From assembly GCF_001047135.2 (NCBI RefSeq), contig NZ_DF968084.1, positions 1 to 64,000 on the forward strand: 64,000 nt of DNA, given 5' to 3'. This document shows, in pieces, positions 10,983-18,588 of this stretch. The notes beneath the pieces are model-generated. The model did not search any database. It saw nothing but the letters and a program-made list of their open reading frames with translations, and was not told the DNA's origin. A program made the position numbers and the translations under genes. The stretch comes from Fructobacillus tropaeoli (GTDB lineage Bacteria; Bacillota; Bacilli; Lactobacillales; Lactobacillaceae). Numbering within the stretch: position 1 is the first letter of the stretch; each line of letters starts with the position of its first letter.

Positions 10983-12116
10983 TTAAAATGTACGAACTGG
11001 TGTTACCAATTGGAGTTGTTTATTATCGGTTTCACCTTCAGGAATAATGATGAAAGGCCGTAAATTAGTCGTAAACTTCAATTCAACCGTCTTTCCCTGC
11101 AAAACGCGCAAGGCATCACGAACATAATCCGGGTTAAAGGAAATTTCCAAATCTTCCCCAACAACCTTTTCAGCTGTTAACTCTTCTTTCACTTGACCAA
11201 CTTCTTGTGAATTTCCAGAAAGTTGCGCCTGACCATCTTTAATGGTCAGCAAAATCACGTTATTGCGTGATTCGTGTGACAGCAAGGAAGCACGATCGAT
11301 GGCACCTGATAAAGCAGCGGCATCAATTTGCAGTTCGGTAGTTGCTTCACTTGGAATCAAGCGATCAGTTTCTGGATAATTTCCTTCCAACAACCGTGAA
11401 TAGAAAGTTGTCTTGCCAAAGATAAAGGCAGCCTGGTTACTTGAAAGCTTAATTTCAACACGGTTTTGTCCATCTAACAACGATTGCAATTCATTAAAGG
11501 CTTTTGCTGGAATAATCACGGATACCTTATCGGTATTTTCAGTGCCAGTTAACGTCACGATTCGTTGCGATAAACGGTGTGAATCGGTTGTTACGGCTTT
11601 AATTTGATTACCATCCAACGTTAAATGAATTCCTGTTAAGATTGGCCGACTTTCTTGCGTTGAAGCCGAAATTTTTGTTTGCGCAATAATTTCAACTAAT
11701 TGAGCAGCTGAAACTTTTAATGATTTGCTTTCTGATAATTCAGGTAATTTTGGATAAGCGGAACTTGGTTGGCCATTAATCTTAAATGATGCTGAGCCAG
11801 AAGTAATCAAAGCTTGCAAACCATCGATTTCAAGTGTCATCTTATCGGCAGGCAAATGCTTCACGATATTAATAAAGAAAGTTGCTGGCAAAGTAATGCC
11901 ACCTGTACTTTCAACTACCAATTCATTGGTGGTATCACTGGCTTCCAATGTAATCTTAATTGAGATATCAGCATTTGATCCAGTTAAGACAAGGTCTTCC
12001 TCAGTCAAATCCAATTTAATGTTTGTCAAAATCGGAATGGTTGTTCGAGATGAAATTGCGCGAGCAACATCATTTAAAGCTTTGATAAAGGCTTGACGGT
12101 TAATCGAAAATTTCAT
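10983..12116 (-). CDS. dnaN: DNA polymerase III beta subunit (sliding clamp)
   Basis: 377 aa, three-domain clamp of normal length. The start 'MKFSINRQAFIKALNDVARAIS' and end 'QLQLVTPVRTF' are family-typical. 'TDSHRLSQR' in the middle domain is the conserved clamp motif. It tethers polymerases to DNA and recruits repair factors. GGAGG lies upstream of the ATG. It is separated from dnaA by 177 bases that include a DnaA box, and ends at a terminator, so yaaA-recF-gyrBA probably have another promoter. Confidence 0.98.
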   Translation of the reverse strand: MKFSINRQAFIKALNDVARAISSRTTIPILTNIKLDLTEEDLVLTGSNADISIKITLEASDTTNELVVESTGGITLPATFFINIVKHLPADKMTLEIDGLQALITSGSASFKINGQPSSAYPKLPELSESKSLKVSAAQLVEIIAQTKISASTQESRPILTGIHLTLDGNQIKAVTTDSHRLSQRIVTLTGTENTDKVSVIIPAKAFNELQSLLDGQNRVEIKLSSNQAAFIFGKTTFYSRLLEGNYPETDRLIPSEATTELQIDAAALSGAIDRASLLSHESRNNVILLTIKDGQAQLSGNSQEVGQVKEELTAEKVVGEDLEISFNPDYVRDALRVLQGKTVELKFTTNLRPFIIIPEGETDNKQLQLVTPVRTF

Positions 12117-12280
12117 GGCGCACGGCCTCCTTTATGGTCGGTACATCTATATTATATTAGTATTATTTAACTAGTAGTAATAATAAGGGCTGTGGAAACG
12201 GGGGATTGATGAATGAGGCCTAATTTACTCACTTTTTGCCTGTTGATAACTTTGGGACTAACTTGAAAGAAAAGAAAGCG

Positions 12281-12289
12281 TTATCCACA
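12281..12289 (+). promoter_or_regulatory. DnaA box between dnaA and dnaN
   Basis: A perfect TTATCCACA lies directly at the dnaA stop codon, with a near match TGTTGATAA at 12241-12249. The rest of 12117-12293 is AT-rich, with a possible TATAAT for dnaN on the minus strand near 12150. It may be a second DnaA-binding cluster flanking dnaA. Confidence 0.6.
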
Positions 12290-12293
12290 AGGC

Positions 12294-13673
12294 TTATTTC
12301 CCGTTTTTGATCTCGTTTGCGAGGTCTTCAATCAGTTCCTTTGTCTTTGGCTCCGTTTCAACCTGTTCGGCTACCTTGTTGTAGGCGTGCGAAATGGATG
12401 AGTGGTCGCGGCCACCAAATGATCGGCCAATATCGGGTAATGATTTGTTTGTCATGGTACGGGTGAGGTAAATGGCGATATGTCTTGCCGTGACTAAATC
12501 AGCCTGGCGTCGGGAGCCCTGCATATCGGCAATTGTTTGCATAAAGTAGTTGGCAACGGTTTCTTGAATCCGTTCCACCGTAATCTTTTTGCCTTGGTCG
12601 ATATTCAGCTCAGTCAAGATTGATTGGGCCGTTTCAATGGTTGCCGGCTTGTTCATGAAGCGAATCTTGGCTTCAAACTTGTGAAAGGCGCCTTCCAAAG
12701 AACGGACGTTGGTATCAATTTTTTCGCCAATTAATTCCAGGACCTCGTTTGGAATATCGAGATCATTACGTTCCTGCAAGTTTCGCAAAATAGCGACTCG
12801 AGTTGGCAAATCAGGTTTTTGAATGTCCTGAGTAATGCCAGCTTCAAAGCGAGAGGTCAACCTAGTTAGCAAGTCTGGAATATCGGTTGGGTAGCGATCG
12901 GAAGTCATCACAATTTGCTTGCCGGCCTTCGTTAGGGCATTAAAGGTGTTGAAGAACTCTTCTTGCACTTTTTCCTTACCCGACCAAAACTGAATATCAT
13001 CAATTAAAAGCATATCGAGCGAGCGGTATGTTTTTTTAAATTTAGCCGTCGCATTCGAATCGGCCTTGTTTCCTTCACGAAGTGAATCCGTAAAGTCATT
13101 TAAAAAGTCTTCCGCTGTCGCATATTTGATGCTGGCATTTGGATGGGTAGTGGCGTATTCGTTACCAATGGACTGCATTAAATGCGTCTTACCCAAACCA
13201 ACCCCTCCATAAATAAGGAAGGGGTTGTAAACTTTGCCGGGTGCTTCAGCAACAGCCAAGGCCACTGCTAAGGCGTTTTCGTTCCCGGCACCTTTGACGA
13301 ATTTATCAAATGTAAAATCAGAATTTAAATCGTTTTCTTGGGAGAAAGGAATTTGGGTGGGTTCGTTGTAGCCGTTGAAGTTACTATTTGTTTCAGCTTC
13401 GCTGTCTTCTTCGACCTTTAGTTCAGGTCGAATGAAGTCACCGGTAATTTCGTTGGCATGTTGGACGAAGTCCATGGCATATTGTTGTGTATTCCATGCC
13501 TGGATGATATCAGCGGCATGGTCGGCAGGGACAGATAAAACAAGCTTGCCATCTTTAAAGCCAATTGGCGTAAGTGGGGCGATCATTGCTTCAAAACTGA
13601 CAGGACCGGTTGTTTTGTAAAGTCTGAGACTGACCTCTTTCCAGAGGACGTCGGGATCAAGTTGTTTTGACAT
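12294..13673 (-). CDS. dnaA: Chromosomal replication initiator DnaA
   Basis: 459 aa from the ATG at 13673. GGAG sits seven bases upstream and inside a longer in-frame reading, so the upstream ATG at 13685 is less likely. Domain I comes first, then an acidic, Asn-rich linker (about 90-115). The AAA+ domain has Walker A 'YGGVGLGKTHLMQ' and Walker B 'LLIDDIQF'. The C-terminal domain carries the DnaA signature 'GRDHSSISHAYNKV'. It opens oriC by binding TTATCCACA boxes, and a box next to its promoter suggests autoregulation. Confidence 0.98.
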   Translation of the reverse strand: MSKQLDPDVLWKEVSLRLYKTTGPVSFEAMIAPLTPIGFKDGKLVLSVPADHAADIIQAWNTQQYAMDFVQHANEITGDFIRPELKVEEDSEAETNSNFNGYNEPTQIPFSQENDLNSDFTFDKFVKGAGNENALAVALAVAEAPGKVYNPFLIYGGVGLGKTHLMQSIGNEYATTHPNASIKYATAEDFLNDFTDSLREGNKADSNATAKFKKTYRSLDMLLIDDIQFWSGKEKVQEEFFNTFNALTKAGKQIVMTSDRYPTDIPDLLTRLTSRFEAGITQDIQKPDLPTRVAILRNLQERNDLDIPNEVLELIGEKIDTNVRSLEGAFHKFEAKIRFMNKPATIETAQSILTELNIDQGKKITVERIQETVANYFMQTIADMQGSRRQADLVTARHIAIYLTRTMTNKSLPDIGRSFGGRDHSSISHAYNKVAEQVETEPKTKELIEDLANEIKNGK

Positions 13674-14098
13674 GTAAATCTCCAAGAAAAATTAGATAAC
13701 GGATGAAGCTATGCTGAATATTATAGCAAAAAAAAGGGGTAAAGACTAGTTATCCACAGGAAAGCGAATAAAAAGAAAGTTATCCCGCTTGGGGACTAAT
13801 AACTGTCTGTCATGTGGAGAAGAAAGGGAACAAATTTTCGGGTTATCCACATATCAACAAAGTTATCAACGACGAAAAGGGGATTATGCTCGTTTTTCCT
13901 GACTTTTTCAACGTTATCCCCAGAAAGCAGTCCCCAACCTGTGGATATGTGGATAAGTCGGGCATAAGACGTGAAAAGACAGTTATTGTCCCCTTGTGTC
14001 CACAACCTTGTGGTTTTCTTTTGGATAAAGCCGTGGAAAGCTGATTTGACCCGATTTTAAAATTTTTAGTATTTTAGTTGGAGACTTTGGTGCAAAAC
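13674..14098. other. Replication origin oriC (dnaA-rpmH intergenic)
   Basis: About 425 bases without a supported gene. Perfect DnaA boxes are at 13750-13758, 13843-13851 (both TTATCCACA) and 13948-13956 (TGTGGATAA). One-mismatch boxes are at 13813-13821, 13914-13922, 13940-13948 and 14020-14028; two of them share a base at 13948. An AT-only stretch at about 14054-14077 on the rpmH side is a good unwinding candidate. Gene strand polarity switches here. The dnaA promoter is probably TATAAT at 13720-13725 (minus), with its -35 next to the 13750 box. Confidence 0.9.
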
Positions 14099-14127
14099 TT
14101 GCCTCAAAGGCGGATCCGTGGTATGAT
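14099..14127 (+). promoter_or_regulatory. rpmH promoter
   Basis: TTGCCT (14099-14104) and TATGAT (14122-14127) with a 17-base spacer, next to the AT-rich part of oriC. Confidence 0.7.
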
Positions 14128-14181
14128 TAGTCTCGAATTGCAAGAAATTTTGCAGACAAATTATTAATGGAGGAAATATAG

Positions 14182-14316
14182 ATGAAGCGTACATTCCAAC
14201 CAAAGAAGCGTCATCGCGAACGCGTACACGGTTTCCGTAAGCGTATGAGCACTAGCAATGGCCGTAAGGTATTGGCTCGCCGTCGTGCTAAGGGCCGTAA
14301 GGTGTTATCTGCCTAA
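14182..14316 (+). CDS. rpmH: 50S ribosomal protein L34
   Basis: 44 aa, beginning '[18 protein letters not shown]' and ending 'KGRKVLSA'; highly basic and full length for L34. GGAGG lies 8-10 bases upstream. It is the first gene right of oriC, in the classic rpmH-rnpA-yidC order. Confidence 0.97.
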   Translation: MKRTFQPKKRHRERVHGFRKRMSTSNGRKVLARRRAKGRKVLSA

Positions 14317-14318
14317 TC

Positions 14319-14346
14319 AGGTCGCTGCATGCAGTGGCCTTTTTAT
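14319..14346 (+). terminator. Hairpin and T run after rpmH
   Basis: GGTCGCTG-type arm pairs with TGCAGTGGCC-type bases (14320-14339, some G-T pairs) followed by T5. It may reduce readthrough into rnpA. Confidence 0.6.
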
Positions 14347-14413
14347 TTTTATTGGATTTTTAATGCAGGGTTTTCCTGTGTACATAAGTGAACGGTGATT
14401 TAGGTAAGAGACC

Positions 14414-14776
14414 ATGCGCAAGACATTTCGGATTAAAAAACCAGCCGAATTTCAAAACGTCTTTGACCACCATCAATCGGTGGCAAATAAGTATTTTGTC
14501 TTATATCGGTTAAAAAAACAGAATCAAAAACATTTCCGTCTTGGGCTTTCAGTTGGTAAAAAAGTCGGTAAGGCTCATGACCGGGTTTTTGTTAAACGAC
14601 GAATTCGACAAGCTTTTTTGGAATTAAAACCAATGTTGGATTCACATGTTGATATTTTAGTGATTGCCAGACCAGCTGCAGCACACCAGTCCCAAGCTTT
14701 TATTAAGAAACAACTAGAACATGTTTTAAAGCTTGCGAAACTTTTAAAGGAAGAAAATCATGACTCGAATCAATAA
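14414..14776 (+). CDS. rnpA: Ribonuclease P protein component
   Basis: 120 aa. Protein cofactor of RNase P, which matures tRNA 5' ends. It begins 'MRKTFRIKKPAEFQNVF' and has 'FRLGLSVGKKVGKAH', as the family does. Oddity: the RNR signature motif (Arg-Asn-Arg followed by hydrophobic-Lys-Arg) reads R57-V58-F59-V60-K61-R62, so the Asn and second Arg are replaced. The following 'KRRIRQAF' is retained. Its end overlaps yidC by 17 bases. Confidence 0.93.
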   Translation: MRKTFRIKKPAEFQNVFDHHQSVANKYFVLYRLKKQNQKHFRLGLSVGKKVGKAHDRVFVKRRIRQAFLELKPMLDSHVDILVIARPAAAHQSQAFIKKQLEHVLKLAKLLKEENHDSNQ

Positions 14777-15608
14777 ATGGGTAAAAACAATTGGTTTTTT
14801 GCCACTGATCTTAGCAGCCTTGGCCATTGTTGGCATTGTTCTTGCTGACCTTTCATATAGTGGCCATGTTGCCGGTTCTGGCCTGTGGGGTGGCTTTGTG
14901 GCCATCTTTATTCGCTCGATTTTGGGCGTTTCTTCTTGGTTCTCGTCTTCATATGGGCTTGGAATCATTGTCTTTACGGTCTTTGTTCGTTTCCTGATTT
15001 TGCCATTGATGGTTTATCAGGTCGATTCCATGAAGAAGATGCAGGGCTTGCAAGATGAAATTAAGGCCTTGCAGGATACTTATCCTGGTCGAGATACTGA
15101 GAGTCGACAGTTGTTAGCTGCCGCCCAGCAGCAACTTTACAAGGATCGCGGTATTTCACCTTTTGCCTCAATGCTGCCTTTGTTAGTTCAGATGCCGGTT
15201 TTGATTGCCTTATACCAAGGAATTCATAATTCACCTGTGTTGCGTTCAGGTTCTTTCCTTTGGTTGAATTTGGGTCACCAAGATCCTTATTTCATCTTGC
15301 CAATTTTGGCTGCCTTGTTTACCTTTGGTTCTTCATGGTTGTCGACCCAGGCTAACCCTCAGCAAAATGCGATGACGAAGGCGGTGCCATATGTCTTCCC
15401 ATTCCTAATTTTGTTTACGGCTTTGGCTGTTCCCTCTGCCGTTTCTCTTTACTGGGTGGTTGGAAACTTGTTCCAGATGGTACAAACGTTCTTCTTGCAA
15501 AATCCATTCAAGATGCGCCGCGAACGTGAAGAAGCCTTGGCTTTGGAAAAAGAAAAGGCACGTAAGGTTCGCAAAGCCCAACGTTCAAAGAAGCGTAAAA
15601 AGCGTTAA
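14760..15608 (+). CDS. yidC: Membrane protein insertase YidC/OxaA
   Basis: 282 aa. Inserts membrane proteins with or without SecYEG. An N-terminal hydrophobic segment is followed by five core helices. 'VFVRFLILPLMVYQ' carries the conserved helix-1 arginine of the hydrophilic groove, and 'ISPFASMLPLLVQMPVLIALYQ' is the conserved cytoplasmic-hairpin/TM region. The C terminus is very basic, which helps ribosome binding. Oddity: Gram-positive YidC is normally a lipoprotein, but no cysteine occurs in the N-terminal segment. Confidence 0.96.
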   Translation: MTRINKWVKTIGFLPLILAALAIVGIVLADLSYSGHVAGSGLWGGFVAIFIRSILGVSSWFSSSYGLGIIVFTVFVRFLILPLMVYQVDSMKKMQGLQDEIKALQDTYPGRDTESRQLLAAAQQQLYKDRGISPFASMLPLLVQMPVLIALYQGIHNSPVLRSGSFLWLNLGHQDPYFILPILAALFTFGSSWLSTQANPQQNAMTKAVPYVFPFLILFTALAVPSAVSLYWVVGNLFQMVQTFFLQNPFKMRREREEALALEKEKARKVRKAQRSKKRKKR

Positions 15609-15628
15609 TTTTTATTGTTTAAATGAAA

Positions 15629-15658
15629 TCACAGCAATGACTTGCTGTGGTTTTTTTA
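15629..15658 (+). terminator. Terminator after yidC
   Basis: CACAGCAA pairs with TTGCTGTG around a four-base loop and is followed by T7. Confidence 0.88.
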
Positions 15659-15793
15659 TTTGATTACTTTTATAGTAAAGAAGAGCGTTTGATGGTCTTA
15701 AAAGTTTGACGAACGATGGTTTAATTAGACTGTTTTTTTTGCTATGATACCTAGTGTTATTTTCTTTTGAAAATTAGTGAGGGGAGGGTCATC

Positions 15794-16717
15794 ATGATTG
15801 AGATGTTAAAGCAGACACCAAAGTTTTCTTGGTACCATATCACCGATATGAGTCCTGCAGATGAGAAAACACTTTTGGACGACCATGGTTTAACAGAACA
15901 AATGATTGGCTATGCGGATGACCATAACGAAAGTGTTCGAATGGAATTTGATCCTGAAGCGGATGAGGCTTTGATTATTTTAGATGTCATCTCTGCTGAA
16001 CCAGAACCAGTTTTAACCCGTCCGTTAGGGATTGTTTTGGTTAATGGTGATTTATATACTTTTGCGCATCGACCAACGGACTATATTAAGAAAAATTTTT
16101 TAAATGGTGATACTACCTTTCATCGCTCGGATGATGATGAAATGTCGGTCTTTGAATTTATGGTGACGGGCATTTACCCATTAATGACGATGTTTGGTGA
16201 TGAAATTACCGAGATTAACCGGCAACGACGTGCGATTCAGGCACAGTTTAGTAATCGCAAGCAGTTAACAAAGCACACAAACGATTTATTGCATCTGCAA
16301 ATTCAAATGATTTACCTCCAAAATTCATTGGCAAACGATTTAATTATGTTTGACCAAATCCGACGTTCATATGAAAGCCACGTTTCGGAAGCTGATTTGG
16401 ATCGATTAGATGCCGTTCGGGTCGAGGTTGAGCAGGCGCGGGACATGGCTGGTTTAGCAATGGAAGTGATTAATGCTGTTGCAGATGCGACAGGATCACT
16501 GGGAAATCGGGATTTGAACTGGACGATGAAGGTCTTAACTGTCTATTCAATTGTCTTTACGATTCCAACGATTGTTTCTGGCTTTTATGGTGAAAACGTT
16601 GATTATCTGCCTTTTGCTCATGGTGCTTCGGGCTGGTGGGTCACCATCATTATCATGTTCTTAATGATGGTTGGTGCGACCTATTTGTTCTATCATTATG
16701 GTTTTTTGAAAAAGTAG
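15794..16717 (+). CDS. CorA-family divalent-cation transporter with altered GMN motif
   Basis: 307 aa from the ATG at 15794, which has GGGGAGGG upstream. A long cytoplasmic domain contains the coiled stretch 'EITEINRQRRAIQAQF' and helical segments up to ~235. Two C-terminal membrane helices follow ('IVFTIPTIVSGFYG' and 'WWVTIIIMFLMMVGATYLF'). This is the CorA topology for Mg/Co/Ni uptake. The hallmark Gly-Met-Asn at the pore mouth reads Gly266-Glu267-Asn268. Selectivity may therefore differ; substrate uncertain. Confidence 0.88.
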   Translation: MIEMLKQTPKFSWYHITDMSPADEKTLLDDHGLTEQMIGYADDHNESVRMEFDPEADEALIILDVISAEPEPVLTRPLGIVLVNGDLYTFAHRPTDYIKKNFLNGDTTFHRSDDDEMSVFEFMVTGIYPLMTMFGDEITEINRQRRAIQAQFSNRKQLTKHTNDLLHLQIQMIYLQNSLANDLIMFDQIRRSYESHVSEADLDRLDAVRVEVEQARDMAGLAMEVINAVADATGSLGNRDLNWTMKVLTVYSIVFTIPTIVSGFYGENVDYLPFAHGASGWWVTIIIMFLMMVGATYLFYHYGFLKK

Positions 16718-16795
16718 ACAAAGACCCTGATTTTTATATCACATTGCCGTATAATAAATTTATAACAAGAACATTTCAAATGTTGTGAGGATATT

Positions 16796-17302
16796 ATGTC
16801 GAGAAAAAAACGGAAAAATGAATTTATCGAGCAGCGAGATTTACTGTTAGAGAAGTCTTCTGCTGGCTGGGTTTCTTTCCGCCGCTTTTTGTTTGCACCG
16901 AATCTGTTGACCTTTGTGATTTCGGTCGTTGTTGGTAATGCTTTTGGTGGCGCAATCAAAGACTTAGTGAGTTTGTTAGCTAGCTTTATTTCCTTTGTTT
17001 GGCGATGGCTCTTTACCCAGAACCATCCGATGTACTTTGCGGCAACGCAACAAGCTTGGTCAGCGTTTATCACTTCGTTTTTAACAATGATTTCGATTGC
17101 GTTGGCGGTTTATTATACAATCCAATTTATTAATAATAAGTTAATTAATTCGGAGAGTGAAAAATGGGGTTATGATGAACCCCATGAGGATATGATGGCT
17201 TTGCAAAAATTGCAGCGAGAAAACAATGATTTGATTAAAAAGAATAATGAGCTGCAGGAAAAGGTTTTGCAGGCACTAGCTGAAAGCAAGCAAAAGAGTT
17301 AG
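16796..17302 (+). CDS. mscL: MscL-like large-conductance mechanosensitive channel
   Basis: 168 aa. 'FRRFLFAPNLLTFVISVVVGNAFGGAIKDLV' aligns with the MscL N-terminal amphipathic helix and pore-lining TM1; TM2 is about residues 85-110 ('ITSFLTMISIALAVYYTIQF'). The C terminus is a charged, probably coiled-coil helix ('LQRENNDLIKKNNELQEKVLQ'). It is longer than the usual ~130 residues at both ends and in the periplasmic loop. The family opens under hypo-osmotic stress. Identification rests on TM1. Confidence 0.8.
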   Translation: MSRKKRKNEFIEQRDLLLEKSSAGWVSFRRFLFAPNLLTFVISVVVGNAFGGAIKDLVSLLASFISFVWRWLFTQNHPMYFAATQQAWSAFITSFLTMISIALAVYYTIQFINNKLINSESEKWGYDEPHEDMMALQKLQRENNDLIKKNNELQEKVLQALAESKQKS

Positions 17303-17324
17303 TCTAAAGGGAGAGGGAAGAAGG

Positions 17325-17498
17325 ATGAAGCAAACAACAGTTATCGTCACGATTATCGCGTTGGTTTTGATGTTTATTTCGATTGCAAGTTGGATTTTCA
17401 AGCAGGAAGGTTTTTCTCTGGTTTGCGCCAATTTGGGGACGGTCATTTTGTTGATCGCCTATTTGTGGGATAATCGTCGTAAGGATGAAATTGATTAA
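17325..17498 (+). CDS. Small two-helix membrane protein, unknown function
   Basis: 57 aa, ATG at 17325 with GGGAGAGGGAAGAAGG upstream, 22 bases after mscL. Two hydrophobic segments (about 5-24 and 32-48) are separated by 'FKQEGF', with a charged tail 'WDNRRKDEID'. It is probably co-transcribed with mscL. No family recognised. Confidence 0.7.
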   Translation: MKQTTVIVTIIALVLMFISIASWIFKQEGFSLVCANLGTVILLIAYLWDNRRKDEID

Positions 17499-17527
17499 GA
17501 AAAAGTAAAGAACATTGATATTTCTTA

Positions 17528-17563
17528 AAGCTAAGATTCTTTCTTGGCTTTTTCTTTACTTTT
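17528..17563 (+). terminator. Terminator after the small membrane protein
   Basis: AAGCTAAG pairs with CTTGGCTT (one wobble) followed by T5. A wider pairing AAAGTAAAGAA/TTCTTTACTTT surrounds it. Confidence 0.65.
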
Positions 17564-17572
17564 CTTTGGTGG

Positions 17573-17588
17573 TGTTTCACGTGAAACA
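17573..17588. promoter_or_regulatory. parS centromere site 1
   Basis: TGTTTCACGTGAAACA is a perfect 16-bp palindrome, one symmetrical step from the Bacillus parS consensus (TGTTCCACGTGAAACA). It is the binding site for ParB/Spo0J and lies 3.5 kb from oriC. Confidence 0.88.
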
Positions 17589-17598
17589 TTTTACCGGC

Positions 17599-17614
17599 TG
17601 TTTCACGTGAAACA
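17599..17614. promoter_or_regulatory. parS centromere site 2
   Basis: A second identical TGTTTCACGTGAAACA starts 26 bases after the first, also in the leader of the esterase gene. Two exact copies side by side make chance unlikely. Confidence 0.88.
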
Positions 17615-17630
17615 CAGAAAGGATGGGAAA

Positions 17631-18524
17631 ATGTTATTTAAAGATGCACAGGTGACAATCGATCCTGTTGAAGTGCCTGATTACGTTGGTCGTGTTATTG
17701 AAAATCAAAAATACGGTCCAGAAGATTATCAACTTTTTGATATTTACCTACCAGCGGGTGGCGGAGCACACTCAATTATTTTGGATCTTCAAGGGGGTGG
17801 CTTAGTTCGAGGGGTGAAATCATCCTTTAAATTAGGGCCTTCATTGAAATTTGTTAAAGAAGGTTATGCCGTCATTTCAATGAACTATGCACTTATCTCA
17901 ACCAAATCATTTTCTTTTCCAAAGCAAGTAGCAGAAATTCGAGCGGTTTTGGTAAAAGCTAAAAAAGATGCACAAAAGTATCAGTTAGAAGCTAATAGTG
18001 TTGATTTAATCGGAGAATCTTCAGGCGCTCAGCTGGCAATGCTGACAGCCGCATCCGTAACGGCCAAAGTGAAATTAGGACGGATTGCAGCACCCGATGA
18101 TTTAACTGATTTGCCAGAAATTAAACATGTAATTGCCAATTATGGACCTTATGAATTTGATCAATTCGCCCGACAGTTTCAAGAAGAGGGCATTCAACCT
18201 AAATATGCCGAATCTGGCCAAGCAATTTCGTTTGAAGGATTAGCCTTAGCAGGTTTAGCAGTGGCTGAAAATCCAATCGGTGTTAGCCAGGCAAATCCAG
18301 CCAACTACTTTACTCAAAAGACGCCAGCTGTATTAGCTTATGCAGGCAGTGCTGATCAAGTTGTGCCTCATCAACAAAGCATTGATTTGATTGCTCGTTA
18401 TCAGAAAATGACAGAAAAAAAAGCCACCTGCCATATCATCGCAGGCGGCCACCATGGTATTTTTGATTATGATACACCGGTTATTTACCAAGAAAAACTG
18501 GCTTTCTTGAAAGATAAAGATTGA
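17631..18524 (+). CDS. Alpha/beta-hydrolase (esterase/lipase family)
   Basis: 297 aa from the ATG at 17631. A longer in-frame reading runs back through both parS sites and is unlikely; the AGAAAGGATGGG Shine-Dalgarno decides. The fold of carbohydrate/acetyl esterases is visible: oxyanion region QGGG instead of the usual HGGG, nucleophile elbow 'GESSGAQ', acid in 'AGSADQVVPHQQS' and histidine in 'GGHHGIF'. No signal peptide, so probably cytoplasmic. Substrate unknown. Confidence 0.85.
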   Translation: MLFKDAQVTIDPVEVPDYVGRVIENQKYGPEDYQLFDIYLPAGGGAHSIILDLQGGGLVRGVKSSFKLGPSLKFVKEGYAVISMNYALISTKSFSFPKQVAEIRAVLVKAKKDAQKYQLEANSVDLIGESSGAQLAMLTAASVTAKVKLGRIAAPDDLTDLPEIKHVIANYGPYEFDQFARQFQEEGIQPKYAESGQAISFEGLALAGLAVAENPIGVSQANPANYFTQKTPAVLAYAGSADQVVPHQQSIDLIARYQKMTEKKATCHIIAGGHHGIFDYDTPVIYQEKLAFLKDKD

Positions 18525-18552
18525 AACCAACGCTTAAGAAAATTTAGAACAT

Positions 18553-18588
18553 AAAAAGAAGGTAGGAATCAAATCCTACCTTCTTTTT
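18553..18588. terminator. Bidirectional terminator
   Basis: AAAAAGAAGGTAGGA pairs with TCCTACCTTCTTTTT, usable in both directions, between the convergent esterase and FAD-protein genes. Confidence 0.88.

Noticed and set aside
13814-14044. Open frames on both strands inside oriC
   Set aside because: They consist largely of translated DnaA boxes and lack ribosome-binding sites.
16696-17073. Antisense frame over mscL
   Set aside because: No start signals, and the sense strand encodes a clear MscL TM1.
17544-17630. N-terminal extension of the esterase through both parS sites
   Set aside because: The Shine-Dalgarno and family N terminus support the ATG at 17631; the extension is translated parS palindrome.
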